Assembly: GCF_021129305.1 (NCBI RefSeq) | Contig: NZ_JAJOMB010000021.1 | Coordinates: 1-64,000 of the forward strand | Source: Kineosporia babensis | GTDB lineage: Bacteria > Actinomycetota > Actinomycetes > Actinomycetales > Kineosporiaceae | DNA length: 64,000 bases | Reading direction: 5' to 3' | In this document: piece by piece, positions 18,052 through 26,903 of the stretch | Layout of the letters: each line of letters opens with the position of its first letter | Numbering within the stretch: the stretch's first letter is position 1 | The notes under the pieces: model-generated | The model's input: the letters and a program-made list of their open reading frames with translations, nothing else | Database searches by the model: none | Told to the model about the DNA's origin: nothing | Position numbers and translations under genes: made by a program

Positions 18052-19560
18052 ATGGCATCAACCGAAAGTCAGGCGACGGCCGCACCCGCGGCCGAACTGC
18101 CGGCTGCGGCCGACCCCCGCCGGTGGTGGGCCCTCGTGGTCATCGCCATCGCCCAGCTGATGGTCGTGCTCGACGCGTCCATCGTGAACATCGCCCTGCC
18201 CTCGGCCCAGACCGACCTCGGCATCAGCGACGCCAACCGGCAATGGGTGGTCACCGCGTACGCCCTGGCCTTCGGCGGTCTGCTGCTGCTCGGCGGGCGG
18301 ATCGCCGACTTCACCGGCCGTAAGCGCATTTTCATCATCGGCCTGCTCGGCTTCGCCGGGGCCTCGGCGCTCGGCGGCGCCGCGGTGAACGAGGCCATGC
18401 TGTTCGGCGCCCGCGCCCTGCAGGGGCTGTTCGCCGCGCTGCTGGCCCCCGCCGCCCTCTCCCTGCTGCAGGTCAGCTTCACCGATGCGAAGGAACGGGC
18501 CCGGGCCTTCGGGGTCTACGGCGCGATCTCCGGCGGCGGTGCGGCGATCGGCCTGATCCTCGGCGGTGTGCTCACCGAGTACGTCAGCTGGCGCTGGTGC
18601 CTGTACGTCAACGTGCCGATCGCGATCCTGGCCGCAGTGGCTGCTATCGGCACGATCCGGGAAAGCCGGGCCCATGGTGACACCCGCTACGACATCCCCG
18701 GCGCGGTGATGGTCAGCGGTGGTCTCGCCGCCCTGGTCTACGGCTTCACCCAGGCCGCCGAGGCCGAGGACGGCTGGCGCTCCACCAGCACCGTCACCTG
18801 GCTGGTGGCAGCGGCCGTGCTGCTGATCGGTTTCGTGATCTGGGAGCAGCGCACCCACCATCCGCTGCTGCCGCTGCGCGTGGTGCTCGACCGCAACCGG
18901 GGCGCCGCCTACGCCTCCTCGCTGCTGATCGGGGCCGGGCTGTTCGCCATGTTCCTGTTCCTCGCCTACTACTTCCAGCAGAACCTGGGGTACAGCGCGG
19001 TCAAGTCCGGTTTCGCCTTCCTGCCGTTCAGCGCGGGCATCATCGTTGCCGCCACAGTGGCCAGCAGCCTGATGCCCCGGATCGACCCGAGGGTCCTGCT
19101 CGTCGTCGGCGGAGTGCTGGCCACCGCAGGCCTGGCGCTGCTCACCCGGATCGAGACCGACAGCAGCTGGCTCACCCTGATCCTGCCCGCCGAGGTTCTG
19201 ATCAGCCTGGGCATGGGCCTGTTCTTCGTGGTCTCCTCCAGCCTGGCGCTGACCCGGGTGGAAGAGCACGACGCGGGTGTGGCCAGCGCCATGCTGAACA
19301 CCAGCCAGCAGATCGGCGGCGCCCTCGGCACGGCCCTGCTGAACACCTTCTTCGCCAGCGCGGTCACCAGCTGGCTGGCCGACAACGCCACCGCGGGCGC
19401 ATCACCCCAGGCCCTGGCCGGCGAGGCCGCTGTCCACGGCTACCACGTGGCGTTCTGGGCGGGCTCCGGTTTCATCGCCCTGGCCACCCTGCTGGTCCTG
19501 TTCATGGTCAACGCCCGCAGCAAGGACCTGAGCTCAGAAGGAATGGTCCACGCCGGCTGA
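18052..19560 (+). CDS. MFS multidrug exporter, DHA2 (14-TM) family
   Basis: This 502-aa drug:proton antiporter sits in the cytoplasmic membrane. The first helix WWALVVIAIAQLMVVLDASI carries motif D1, motif A is LGGRIADFTGRKR, and motif C is around GAISGGGAAIGLILGGVL. Fourteen hydrophobic helices can be counted. I use ATG 18052 rather than the TTG at 18034. Expression is expected to be controlled by the divergent TetR protein through the two operators. Substrates cannot be predicted. Confidence 0.93.
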   Translation: MASTESQATAAPAAELPAAADPRRWWALVVIAIAQLMVVLDASIVNIALPSAQTDLGISDANRQWVVTAYALAFGGLLLLGGRIADFTGRKRIFIIGLLGFAGASALGGAAVNEAMLFGARALQGLFAALLAPAALSLLQVSFTDAKERARAFGVYGAISGGGAAIGLILGGVLTEYVSWRWCLYVNVPIAILAAVAAIGTIRESRAHGDTRYDIPGAVMVSGGLAALVYGFTQAAEAEDGWRSTSTVTWLVAAAVLLIGFVIWEQRTHHPLLPLRVVLDRNRGAAYASSLLIGAGLFAMFLFLAYYFQQNLGYSAVKSGFAFLPFSAGIIVAATVASSLMPRIDPRVLLVVGGVLATAGLALLTRIETDSSWLTLILPAEVLISLGMGLFFVVSSSLALTRVEEHDAGVASAMLNTSQQIGGALGTALLNTFFASAVTSWLADNATAGASPQALAGEAAVHGYHVAFWAGSGFIALATLLVLFMVNARSKDLSSEGMVHAG

Positions 19561-19620
19561 TCAGCCCGGCGAACCGAAGGCCGAAGGCCAGCCGAAAAGC
19601 AGCCAGACGCCAACCAGCCA

Positions 19621-19665
19621 GGAGGCCGGAGAGTCCAGCGGAGGGACCTGGACCCTCCGGTCTCC
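19621..19665 (+). terminator. Terminator after MFS gene
   Basis: An 18-bp stem (19621-19638 with 19648-19665, two mismatches) with a 9-nt loop lies 60 bp after the exporter stop. No T-run follows, as is usual in this genome. Confidence 0.6.
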
Positions 19666-19766
19666 TCAGCACCATCGGCCTCTACGCGACCGAACCGCCC
19701 ACGTCCCCCGCCGACCAGCCACGCACCTGGCCTCAGCGTGCCAAGGCAACCCAGCCACTTCCGTCC

Positions 19767-20624
19767 CTAGTTCGGCCGCCTGTCGATTTCTGCAGTAAAG
19801 GCCAGCACCGCATCGGCCAAGGGCGCAACCGCGGCCGCCGGGATCGCGTGCCCCAGACCGGGAACCGTTACCAAACGGGAGCTTCCGATGCTGTCGGCGA
19901 TGTACTGGGCGTGCGGCGGCGGGTTGATCGGGTCTTCCGGTGCTTCCACCACCAGCGTCGGCACCTGGACCCCCGCCAGCTCCGGGCCGCGCTCCAGCCC
20001 TTCCTGCGCAGCCCGGGCGTGGGCCGTCGACGAACGATCGTGACCGGTGTGCTCGATCACCCGCTGCTCCAGCCGCTCGAACTCGGCCGGATCGAAAGGA
20101 ATTTGCCTGCCGTTCAGCAGGCGCCAATGCTCCACCCGGAAGGCCAGCTCTTCCTGCGGGCTCCGCTCGTCGCCCAGGTGCTCCCAGAGCTTGAGCAGTT
20201 CCGGATCCGGGCCCGGCAGTCCGGCACTCTCGTCCATCCAGGCCCCGAGCGCCGCCGTCGCGAAAATGGTTGCGCTCAAGAGCCTCTGAGGATTCTCGAG
20301 CAGCAGCACCTGCACCAGGGTGCCGCCGAGCGACATGCCCACCACATGCGCCCGGTCAATTCCCAGGCCGTCCATCAGGGCCACCACGTCGGCCGCGAGA
20401 TCGGTCAGCGGATAGGGGCGCTCGTCGAAAGCCCAGGTGGAAAGCCCGGTGTCGCGATGGTCGTAGCGGATCACCCGATGCCGGGCCGCCAGCCGGTCGA
20501 CCAGGTCTTCCGGCCAGGTCACCCCGCTGGCGTTCGCACCCATCACCAGGATCAAGGGTGTTCCCGAACCTCGCTCCTCGGCCCAGAGTTGGTAATCGGG
20601 GCTCACCTGCACGCGATGCTCCAT
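19767..20624 (-). CDS. Alpha/beta-fold hydrolase
   Basis: This 285-aa protein has a classic alpha/beta hydrolase layout. The oxyanion region is LILVMGANASG, the Asp-rich strand is YDHRDTGLST, and the nucleophile elbow is GMSLGG with Ser as nucleophile. The acid is in VVEAPEDPINPP and the catalytic His is in VPGLGHAIP. It resembles methylesterase/lactonase-like members (RdmC-type), but the substrate is unknown. It starts with ATG and is divergent from the DinB gene. Confidence 0.9.
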   Translation of the reverse strand: MEHRVQVSPDYQLWAEERGSGTPLILVMGANASGVTWPEDLVDRLAARHRVIRYDHRDTGLSTWAFDERPYPLTDLAADVVALMDGLGIDRAHVVGMSLGGTLVQVLLLENPQRLLSATIFATAALGAWMDESAGLPGPDPELLKLWEHLGDERSPQEELAFRVEHWRLLNGRQIPFDPAEFERLEQRVIEHTGHDRSSTAHARAAQEGLERGPELAGVQVPTLVVEAPEDPINPPPHAQYIADSIGSSRLVTVPGLGHAIPAAAVAPLADAVLAFTAEIDRRPN

Positions 20625-20720
20625 GACCGATCACGGTAACAACGGCCGCGCCGATCGGCCCGCACCCACGCCTGGCTTAATCCGGTGCCTGCGAGCACCC
20701 CGGGCTGCCACGATGGCGAG

Positions 20721-21305
20721 ATGGCAGAAGACGAGTTCAAGGCCGGGCTTCAGCACTACCTGCAGCAGGCGCGCGACGCGCTGCTGTGGAAGCTCGAAGG
20801 CTTGTCCGAGTACGACCTCCGGCGCCCCCTGGTCCCGACCGGAACGAACCTGCTCGGCCTGGTGAAGCACCTGGCCACCACCGAAGCCGGCTACTTCGGC
20901 CAGGTCTTCGGCCGGCCCTGCCCGGACGAGCAGTTCCCCTGGCCGTGGCCCGACGACCTGGAGGACAACGTCGACATGTACGCCACTGCGGACGAGTCGT
21001 CGGCAGAGATCATCGCCATGTATCGGCGGGTCAACGCACACTCCGACCAGACCATCGAGGCCCTGCCCCTGGACGCGACCGGCACCGTGCCATGGTGGCG
21101 GGAGGAACATCAGACCGTGACGCTGCACCGGATCCTGATTCACATGATCGCGGAACTGAACCGGCATGTGGGGCACGCCGACTTGGCGCGCGAAATGATC
21201 GACGGCGCCGCGGGGCATCGCCAGGAGAACTCGAACATGCCGCCTGAGCACGACCAGGCCGCCTATCGCGCCAGATTGGAGACGATCGCGCTGGGTTTCC
21301 GGTGA
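20721..21305 (+). CDS. DinB-like (DUF664) putative metalloenzyme
   Basis: This 194-aa four-helix-bundle protein has a His typical of DinB-like metal sites in each of the expected places: HLATTEAGYFG and the C-terminal MIAELNRHVGHAD; the first-helix His (LQHYLQQARDALLWKL) may be a ligand too. The family includes thiol-dependent (mycothiol or bacillithiol) transferases, mostly uncharacterised. I start at ATG 20721, 6 nt after CACGAT (20709-20714), a weak -10, which suggests a leaderless message. Confidence 0.85.
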   Translation: MAEDEFKAGLQHYLQQARDALLWKLEGLSEYDLRRPLVPTGTNLLGLVKHLATTEAGYFGQVFGRPCPDEQFPWPWPDDLEDNVDMYATADESSAEIIAMYRRVNAHSDQTIEALPLDATGTVPWWREEHQTVTLHRILIHMIAELNRHVGHADLAREMIDGAAGHRQENSNMPPEHDQAAYRARLETIALGFR

Positions 21306-21331
21306 ACGCCCGGCCCCTGATCGGTAGGTGA

Positions 21332-21388
21332 CCACCAACGGACGTTCTGCTCGCCGCGGGCGGTGAGCAGAACGTCCGTCGTTGGTGG
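21332..21388. terminator. Bidirectional terminator between DinB and TetR genes
   Basis: Long arms 21332-21352 and 21365-21388 pair over 21 bp with a 3-nt bulge, followed on the plus strand by GCTTTTC. It lies between convergent stop codons. The stem contains GGACGTTCTGCTC, reminiscent of the GGACGT motifs in the repeat array near 54.2 kb. Confidence 0.9.
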
Positions 21389-21393
21389 GCTTT

Positions 21394-21987
21394 TCAGCTC
21401 TTGGCGGCCGTGTTGAGCGGCCACCAAGCCGGGAGCATCTGCACATAGACGCTCAGGAAGTCCTCGACCGACAACTCCGGGTGCTCCAGCCAGCCCGCGA
21501 TCGCGCCCACCGTGCCGTCGGCGATCAGCCGCGCGGCGATGTCGGCCGCCGCGTCGTCGGGCACCCCGGCCACCGGCATCTCGATCCGCACCCGGGCCAG
21601 CTCGAGCAGGATCCGGCTGGACTCCAGGAAGTGCGCGCCGAGCATCGAGCGCAGGCCGACCTCGGAGCTGTAGGCCAGGTCGCGGCGATAGATCGCGATC
21701 CGGCTCTCGATGTGCCGCATCACCCCCTGCGTCACCTCGCTGGCCACCGTGGCCAGGTCCGCGCCGGTGTCGGCCAGCAGCGGCTGGCGCAGCGCGTCCA
21801 GGTCCACCAGCAACGCCTGACGCAGCAGATCGTCGGGGGAATTGGCATGCTCGTAGAAGGTCGAGCGATGCACCCCCGCCTCCCTGGCCAGCTCGGACAC
21901 GCTGACCTGAGTGACCGGCCGTTCCTCGGCCAGCCGGAGCACGGCCTGGTGCAACCGCTCGCGGCTCCGGCGCTGCCGTGCGTCCAT
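21394..21987 (-). CDS. TetR-family regulator, divergent to SDR
   Basis: This 197-aa protein has an N-terminal helix-turn-helix (VSVSELAREAGVHRSTFYEH) and a C-terminal ligand domain (MRHIESRIAIYRRDLAY). I choose ATG 21987, not the upstream frame extension, because GGGAGGG lies 7 nt before it. It is divergent from an SDR gene, with a perfect dyad in between, so it probably controls both. Confidence 0.9.
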   Translation of the reverse strand: MDARQRRSRERLHQAVLRLAEERPVTQVSVSELAREAGVHRSTFYEHANSPDDLLRQALLVDLDALRQPLLADTGADLATVASEVTQGVMRHIESRIAIYRRDLAYSSEVGLRSMLGAHFLESSRILLELARVRIEMPVAGVPDDAAADIAARLIADGTVGAIAGWLEHPELSVEDFLSVYVQMLPAWWPLNTAAKS

Positions 21988-22010
21988 TAGAGACCCTCCC
22001 GGATTAGAAC

Positions 22011-22024
22011 CCGACACCTGTCGG
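22011..22024. promoter_or_regulatory. Operator dyad in the TetR/SDR spacer
   Basis: CCGACA-CC-TGTCGG is a perfect 6-bp-arm dyad lying immediately before TTATCT (22025-22030), a possible -10 of the SDR gene. Binding here would block the SDR promoter. Confidence 0.6.
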
Positions 22025-22114
22025 TTATCTTGATGTCAACACAACTCTTGCTAGGGGCGAACGATCTCCCGACCGTGAGCCGGACGTCCCTGCTGCTCAG
22101 GACGGAGAACCATC

Positions 22115-22870
22115 ATGGCCACCTACGACGTAGCGGATCGTTCGGCGATCGTCACCGGCGCGGGGGCGGGCATCGGCCGCGCCGTTGCCCTGCTGCTGGG
22201 TGCGAACGGCGCGAGCGTCATCGTCTCGGACATCAACGCCGAGGACGCCGACCGGACCGTGAAGGAGATCGAGGCCGCCGGGGGCGTCGCCAAGGCGGTC
22301 GTCGGTGACATCGGCGACCGAGACGTGAACATCGCCCTGGTCGAGGCCGCGCAGGCGCTGGCCCCGCTGAAGATCTCGGTGAACAACGCCGGCATCGGCG
22401 GCCCGGCCACCCCGGTCGCCGAGTACCCGCTGGACGCCTGGAAGCGGGTTCTCGACATCAACCTGAACGGGGTGTTCCACGCGCTGCAGGCGCAGATCCC
22501 GGCGATGGCGGCGAACGGTGGCGGCTCGGTCGTCAACATGGCCTCGGTGCTCGGCTCGGTCGGGATCCCCGGCAGCTCGGCCTACGTGACCAGCAAGCAC
22601 GCCCTGCTGGGCCTGACCAAGAACGCCGCGCTGGAGTACTCGCCGCAGAGCGTGCGGGTGAACGCGGTGGGCCCTGGCTTCATCCGCACTCCGCTGCTCG
22701 AGGCCAAGATGGAGGTCTCGGTCCAGGAGCACCTGGCCGGCGAGCACGCCCTGCGCCGCCTGGGCCGGCCGGAAGAGGTGGCCGCGCTGGTCGCCTTCCT
22801 GGCCTCGGACGCAGCCAGCTTCATCACGGGCAGCTATCACCTGGTCGACGGCGGATACTCGGCGCACTGA
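22115..22870 (+). CDS. Short-chain dehydrogenase/reductase (SDR)
   Basis: This 251-aa classical SDR is cytosolic. The cofactor motif is TGAGAGIGRA near residue 15, with an Asp after strand 2 (VIVSDIN), which favours NAD(H). NNAGIGG follows, and the catalytic Ser is in NMASVLGSVG with Tyr/Lys in AYVTSKHALLG. The C-terminus SFITGSYHLVDGGYSAH is standard. GGACGGAG precedes the ATG. Substrate unknown; the neighbouring TetR gene suggests induction by a small molecule. Confidence 0.94.
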   Translation: MATYDVADRSAIVTGAGAGIGRAVALLLGANGASVIVSDINAEDADRTVKEIEAAGGVAKAVVGDIGDRDVNIALVEAAQALAPLKISVNNAGIGGPATPVAEYPLDAWKRVLDINLNGVFHALQAQIPAMAANGGGSVVNMASVLGSVGIPGSSAYVTSKHALLGLTKNAALEYSPQSVRVNAVGPGFIRTPLLEAKMEVSVQEHLAGEHALRRLGRPEEVAALVAFLASDAASFITGSYHLVDGGYSAH

Positions 22871-22883
22871 GCACATTTTGCAC

Positions 22884-22928
22884 GATCGGGTAATTCCGGC
22901 CGAACCGACGGGCCGGAATTACCCGATC
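22884..22928. terminator. 18-bp perfect inverted repeat after SDR gene
   Basis: Arms 22884-22901 and 22911-22928 match perfectly around a 9-nt loop, 13 bp after the SDR stop. No T-run follows, so it may act as an I-shaped terminator or as a protein-binding site. Confidence 0.7.
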
Positions 22929-23037
22929 CGCTTGCCGAGCACGGTTCGGCGGGCCCAGACAGTCGCACCTGCTTTAGCGCAGCGTTAGGCCTTTCGGCTC
23001 ATCGGGCTTAGCGCGGGCGCTCCTAGGCTCGGCAACC

Positions 23038-24138
23038 GTGACCCGCCGGAACAAACGCCTCGTCGGACTGCTGGCCGCCCTCGCCCTGATCGGCGGTGGG
23101 CTCGGCTACCTCGGACTACGCAGCCAGAGCCCCTCGGCCGGGGCTGCCGGTGCCAATCTGATCAGCGCACAGATACCGCAGGCCACTGCGAGCGCCCAGC
23201 CTTCGCAACCTTCCGCTTCTCAGCCTCTGGCTTCTTCGGCACGAGCCACGGCCGAGGCCAAAAAACTGGCCGAACGGGTGGCCCGGGCCAAGAAGAAGCT
23301 CACCGCTCAGGCCAAGAAGGCGCGCACCACCACGCCGAAGCAGAAGCCGGCCACGCCCTCTGCCCAGCCCGCTGGGCCGGACGCGTTCGGCTCGGTCGGC
23401 TCGGTCAAGAAGGGCGCCGCCACCTGGAACCAGGACGGCATGACCGCCTCGCTCAAGGACTCCGGGGTGAGCTGGTTCTACAACTGGGCGCCCGACCCGC
23501 AAGACGTCAAGGCCCCGGCCGGCGTGGACTTCGTGCCGATGATCTGGGGTGCGGACGCGGTCAACGCCAGCACCCTGGCCACCGCCAAGAAGCACGGCAA
23601 TACCCTGCTCGGCTTCAACGAGCCCGACCTGGCCGAGCAGTCCAACCTGAGCGTCGAGCGGGCGCTGGAGCTGTGGCCCCAGCTCGAGGGCACCGGTCTG
23701 CGGCTGGGCAGCCCGGCCGTGGCCTGGGGCGCCGACCAGGACGGGCAGTGGCTGGAGAAGTTCATGCAGGGCGCCGAGGACAAGAACTACCGCGTCGACT
23801 TCATCACGCTGCACTGGTACGGCTCGGACTTCAACCCGAAGAACGCCACCCAGCACCTGAAGACGTATGTCGAGGCCACCCACGCCAAGTACGGCAAGCC
23901 GATCTGGCTGACCGAGTACTCGCTGATGAACTTCGGCGGCGGGCCCAAGTTCGCCTCCCCCGCCGACCAGGCCGAGTTCGTGCGGCTGTCCACCAAGATG
24001 CTCGAGGAGCTGGACTACGTCGAGCGCTACTCCTGGTTCGCCTTCCCGACCTCCAAGAACGGCCAGGACGAGACCGGCCTGTACCGCCCCGGGGGTGCCC
24101 TCACCGAGCCGGGCAAGGCCTATCGCGCAGCGGGCTGA
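23038..24138 (+). CDS. Secreted or membrane-anchored glycoside hydrolase, GH128 type
   Basis: This 366-aa protein has a signal anchor or signal peptide (LVGLLAALALIGGGLGYLGL), then an Ala/Lys/Gln/Pro-rich linker of about 90 residues. A TIM-barrel domain of the Asl1/GH128 family (about residue 125 to the end) follows. Catalytic carboxylates are visible as LLGFNEPDLAEQS (acid/base) and IWLTEYSLMNF (nucleophile). GH128 enzymes cleave beta-1,3-glucan. The start is GTG 23038, 8 nt after TAGGCT (23024-23029), so it is probably leaderless. Function outside the cell is inferred from the signal. Confidence 0.87.
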   Translation: MTRRNKRLVGLLAALALIGGGLGYLGLRSQSPSAGAAGANLISAQIPQATASAQPSQPSASQPLASSARATAEAKKLAERVARAKKKLTAQAKKARTTTPKQKPATPSAQPAGPDAFGSVGSVKKGAATWNQDGMTASLKDSGVSWFYNWAPDPQDVKAPAGVDFVPMIWGADAVNASTLATAKKHGNTLLGFNEPDLAEQSNLSVERALELWPQLEGTGLRLGSPAVAWGADQDGQWLEKFMQGAEDKNYRVDFITLHWYGSDFNPKNATQHLKTYVEATHAKYGKPIWLTEYSLMNFGGGPKFASPADQAEFVRLSTKMLEELDYVERYSWFAFPTSKNGQDETGLYRPGGALTEPGKAYRAAG

Positions 24139-24156
24139 GCTGCGGTTCTCCAGCCG

Positions 24157-24199
24157 CCGGTCCGGCCGGGCTTCCCCTGAAGTTGCCTGGCCGGGCCGG
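24157..24199. terminator. Terminator between GH128 and phosphatase genes
   Basis: Arms 24157-24171 and 24185-24199 form a 15-bp GC stem with G-U pairs, followed by TTTCC on the plus strand. It sits between convergent genes. Confidence 0.7.
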
Positions 24200-24208
24200 T
24201 TTCCGCTC

Positions 24209-24835
24209 TCACTCGCCGCTGACCAGCTCCGGCGGGAAGTGCCGCACGTCGCCCAGCCGGATCAGGAACGAGTGGCGCGGCGCCTCTTTCGGGCCGCGCC
24301 CGCGCGGCCAGTGGTGCACTTCGGTGATGGACGCGTGACAGGCGGAGGTCTCGGTGGTCCAGTCGGCATCCGGCCCGAGCCCGTACACCCAGCGCAACGC
24401 CGCGTCGATCACCCCGGCGTGGACCACCACGATCAGCCGGCCTCGCGGCGGCTGATCCATCAGACCGTTCAAAGCCCGTTGAACGCGTTCCTGAAACTCT
24501 CCCAGCGACTCGCCCCCAGGCGTCCGGTGCTCGGGTCGCCACAGCAGCAGATCCTCGCGCTCGTCGGCATCGGCCCAGGTCCAGCTCTCGCCGAAGCGAA
24601 TCTCGTCCAGATCCGCCACCTGCTCCGGCTCACGCCCGAACGCCCGGGCCGTAGCCACCGCCCGCTGCCGGGTGCTCGACACCAGCCGGTCTGCCTCGGT
24701 CAGCGCGAGCGCTCTCCCGGTGGCAGCGGCCTGCTCCTGACCCAACGGGGTGAGCGGTCCGTCCTGACCTTCACGAACCTGCTGACCATGACGAACAAGA
24801 TGCAGACGGACGGGTGGAGTGGCCTCGGCCGGCAC
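24209..24835 (-). CDS. Histidine phosphatase family protein
   Basis: This 208-aa protein has the phosphoacceptor LHLVRHGQQ (RHG motif) near residue 15, RQRAVATARAF as the second Arg region, and a second catalytic His in IVVVHAGVIDAALRW. It belongs to the phosphoglycerate-mutase-like branch; substrates of such members are diverse. It starts with ATG and lies 30 bp after the nucleotidyltransferase gene on the same strand. Confidence 0.9.
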   Translation of the reverse strand: MPAEATPPVRLHLVRHGQQVREGQDGPLTPLGQEQAAATGRALALTEADRLVSSTRQRAVATARAFGREPEQVADLDEIRFGESWTWADADEREDLLLWRPEHRTPGGESLGEFQERVQRALNGLMDQPPRGRLIVVVHAGVIDAALRWVYGLGPDADWTTETSACHASITEVHHWPRGRGPKEAPRHSFLIRLGDVRHFPPELVSGE

Positions 24836-24865
24836 GGCTGTCCTTTCGTAGTTGCTGGGTTCTTC

Positions 24866-25615
24866 TCAGTTCCACAGGCCCACCGCGGACCGGAAGTCCC
24901 GCACGATCGGCGACACGACATCGTCCATCATCGTCTGGATCTCGAGCCCGGAACAGTCGATCGGCTGCTCGCTCCAGAGGCTCAGTTCCTCCAGCCCGGC
25001 AGCCAGTTCCGGCCGCACCTTGCTCCAGCGCGCCGCCGCGGTCCGGCGATCGGTGGTCCAGATCTCGTCGTGCACACTGACCAGCCCAGACAACGCCAGC
25101 AAGGTCTTCCGCGCGATCCTCCGAGCCAGGCCTTGGGTTTCACCGGCCTGAAGGGCTCCACGCCACACTTCAACATGCTGGGCAATATCCCCGTTGAAGC
25201 CCCGGGCCGCCCTGACGTCAGCCGGAAACGCCTGGCCCGCAGCCATATCCGGACCTACCAAGAGCACGCAGTAATGCCGCAAGAAGACCCGGTTGCCGTA
25301 CGACTCGTCGCTGTCCCCCACCAGATCCTGCGCCGTCAACGCACTGATCTCCACGCCACGGACGAGCCCCGCGAACTGCCGCGACAACTCTGGCCCAGCA
25401 GTCCGGCCCGAAGCTCCGACAGACAACAGATCCAGGTCTGAAACTCCTTGCCGGGCATGCCCGGTGGCCACGGAGCCGTACAGGTACAGCGAGCGTCCAT
25501 TGGCCTGCTGGACCGCCGCCTGCAGGACCGGCTCAAACGCCGACGGCACGCGCGAACGAGCTACCCCGGTCACGATCGTGCCGTCGGCCGCCTTGCCTTC
25601 ATCCGGGTCGAACAA
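24866..25615 (-). CDS. Nucleotidyltransferase-fold protein
   Basis: This 249-aa protein has an N-terminal NTP_transf_2 motif, LYGSVATGHARQGVSDLDLL, with the GS and D-x-D pair that bind metal and nucleotide. A mostly helical C-terminal half follows. Relatives include aminoglycoside nucleotidyltransferase-like and MNT-type proteins, but no specific substrate is evident. The start is TTG 25615, supported by GGAGGAG about 8 nt upstream. Codon use is less GC3-biased than in the housekeeping genes, which fits an accessory origin. Confidence 0.75.
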   Translation of the reverse strand: MFDPDEGKAADGTIVTGVARSRVPSAFEPVLQAAVQQANGRSLYLYGSVATGHARQGVSDLDLLSVGASGRTAGPELSRQFAGLVRGVEISALTAQDLVGDSDESYGNRVFLRHYCVLLVGPDMAAGQAFPADVRAARGFNGDIAQHVEVWRGALQAGETQGLARRIARKTLLALSGLVSVHDEIWTTDRRTAAARWSKVRPELAAGLEELSLWSEQPIDCSGLEIQTMMDDVVSPIVRDFRSAVGLWN

Positions 25616-25714
25616 GGGCCAACTCCTCCGGGCCGGTCGGCCGCCAGAGAGTCACGGTCGGGTTCATCCCCCGGACGCTACTGCCCGCCTCAGCGACCGG
25701 CCAGCGAAATAACG

Positions 25715-26128
25715 TCAGAGAACGGACGCCCCGATCTCACCCGGGTTGTAGGCGACCTCCCAGCGGAAACCGTCCGGGTCGGCGAAATACCCGCTGTAGC
25801 CGCCCCATTCCCGCGAGGCCGGCTCCACGACCACAGTGCCCCCAGCTGCCTTGGCCTCGGCAATCACCTGATCCACCTCGGCCGGCGAGGCCACGTTGTG
25901 CGCCAACGTGAACGGCAGTGCCCCCTCACCTCGCGCGATCGGCCCGATCTCCTGCACGGCGGCGCTCTCCTGCCACAACGACAGCACCAGCTTCTCGCCG
26001 ACCCGGATCATCACCACCTCGTCCGGCACCTCCAGCTCGACCGGCCAGCCCAGCTGCTCGACGTAGAACGCCCGGCTCTTGACGACGTCCCGGACTATCA
26101 GCGACAGAAAGCTCAACCGGGGATCCAT
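25715..26128 (-). CDS. VOC (glyoxalase/bleomycin resistance-like) protein
   Basis: This is a 137-aa single VOC domain with two beta-alpha-beta-beta-beta halves: SFLSLIVRDVVKSRAFYVEQ and, at the end, WGGYSGYFADPDGFRWEVAYNP. Such proteins are metal enzymes or drug-binding proteins; no specific role is evident. I start at ATG 26128 because TACTGT lies 7 nt upstream (26142-26137, minus strand), a leaderless arrangement. GTG 26131 is the alternative. Confidence 0.87.
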   Translation of the reverse strand: MDPRLSFLSLIVRDVVKSRAFYVEQLGWPVELEVPDEVVMIRVGEKLVLSLWQESAAVQEIGPIARGEGALPFTLAHNVASPAEVDQVIAEAKAAGGTVVVEPASREWGGYSGYFADPDGFRWEVAYNPGEIGASVL

Positions 26129-26297
26129 CACCCAGACAGTAGTTGCTCCCCCACCCCAGCACTCCTGTGCCCCGCCGCTCGCCCCAACCCGTTGTCGGGC
26201 CCCTTAACCGGCACGGCACCCAACCGGCACCAAGACGCCAGACCTGCGCCCGACGTCCCCCAAGACTCTTCCCAGCGGGCAAAGAAGGTTCCGCAAC

Positions 26298-26331
26298 GTG
26301 TACACATGGGTCGCTTGGTACCTTTTGTACA
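26298..26331 (+). promoter_or_regulatory. Toxin-antitoxin operator/promoter with TGTACA boxes
   Basis: Two TGTACA palindromes (26299-26304 and 26326-26331) flank a GGTACC (26317-26322). The putative -10 TACCTT (26319-26324) overlaps the middle site, 6 nt before the antitoxin ATG. YefM antitoxins are known to bind TGTACA-core palindromes, so autoregulation by the encoded pair is likely. Confidence 0.7.
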
Positions 26332-26600
26332 TGATTGATGTGCCCCGCATCTCCGTCCGCGAAGCCCGCGCGCACCTGGCCGACGTGGTCGACAAGGCCG
26401 AGCGCGACCAGCCGACCGTGATCCTGCGCCGCAACAAGCCGGTGGCCGCGGTGGTCCCGCTCGACGTGCTGAAGCACTACCTCGAACTCGAGGAGCGCGA
26501 GATCAGCCGCATCGTCGACGAGCGCACCAAGGCCCAGTCGTCCGACCGCGCCGTTCCGCTCGAGGACGTACTCAGCGAAACAGCCTCCCGTGCCCGATGA
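26331..26600 (+). CDS. Type II antitoxin, Phd/YefM family
   Basis: This 89-aa antitoxin begins with the Phd/YefM DNA-binding fold (ISVREARAHLADVVDKAER, PTVILRRNKPVAAVVPLD) and has a helical C-terminus (YLELEEREISRIVDERT) that would wrap the toxin. I use ATG 26331, not the longer GTG frame start at 26298, because TACCTT precedes it by 6 nt (leaderless) and the family start is near here. The gene overlaps the toxin by 11 bp. Confidence 0.9.
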   Translation: MIDVPRISVREARAHLADVVDKAERDQPTVILRRNKPVAAVVPLDVLKHYLELEEREISRIVDERTKAQSSDRAVPLEDVLSETASRAR

Positions 26601-26868
26601 CTACCGCACGCTGATCGCACCCGCAGCCCGCGACGAGATCAGCGCCGCCCCCCGCCCAGTCGCCCTGCGAATCCTGAAAACGCTGCTCGCCCTGGAACGC
26701 GACCCGCGCGGCCTCTCCCCCACGCCGCCTGCTCCCCGCCCGATCCCACTGGCGTCAGACCCGGACCGCCACACCTTGCGGATCGGCGACCACCGCGTCA
26801 TCTACACCGTCGAAGACCTCAAGATAATCGTCTGGGCCGTTCTGCCCACCGGCTCCGTCCGAAACTAA
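26590..26868 (+). CDS. Type II toxin, RelE/ParE family
   Basis: This 92-aa protein has the RelE-type fold: an N-terminal helix with ARDEISAAPRPVALRILKTL, and the C-terminal strands LRIGDHRVIYTVEDLKIIVWAV. RelE-family toxins cut mRNA on the ribosome; ParE ones inhibit gyrase. The R-IGDHRVIY core favours the RelE side. The start is GTG 26590 inside the antitoxin gene, the usual coupling. Confidence 0.88.
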   Translation: MPDDYRTLIAPAARDEISAAPRPVALRILKTLLALERDPRGLSPTPPAPRPIPLASDPDRHTLRIGDHRVIYTVEDLKIIVWAVLPTGSVRN

Positions 26869-26903
26869 CCGGCCAGAGGACGATTCCAGAGTCGTGCGGC
26901 CAC

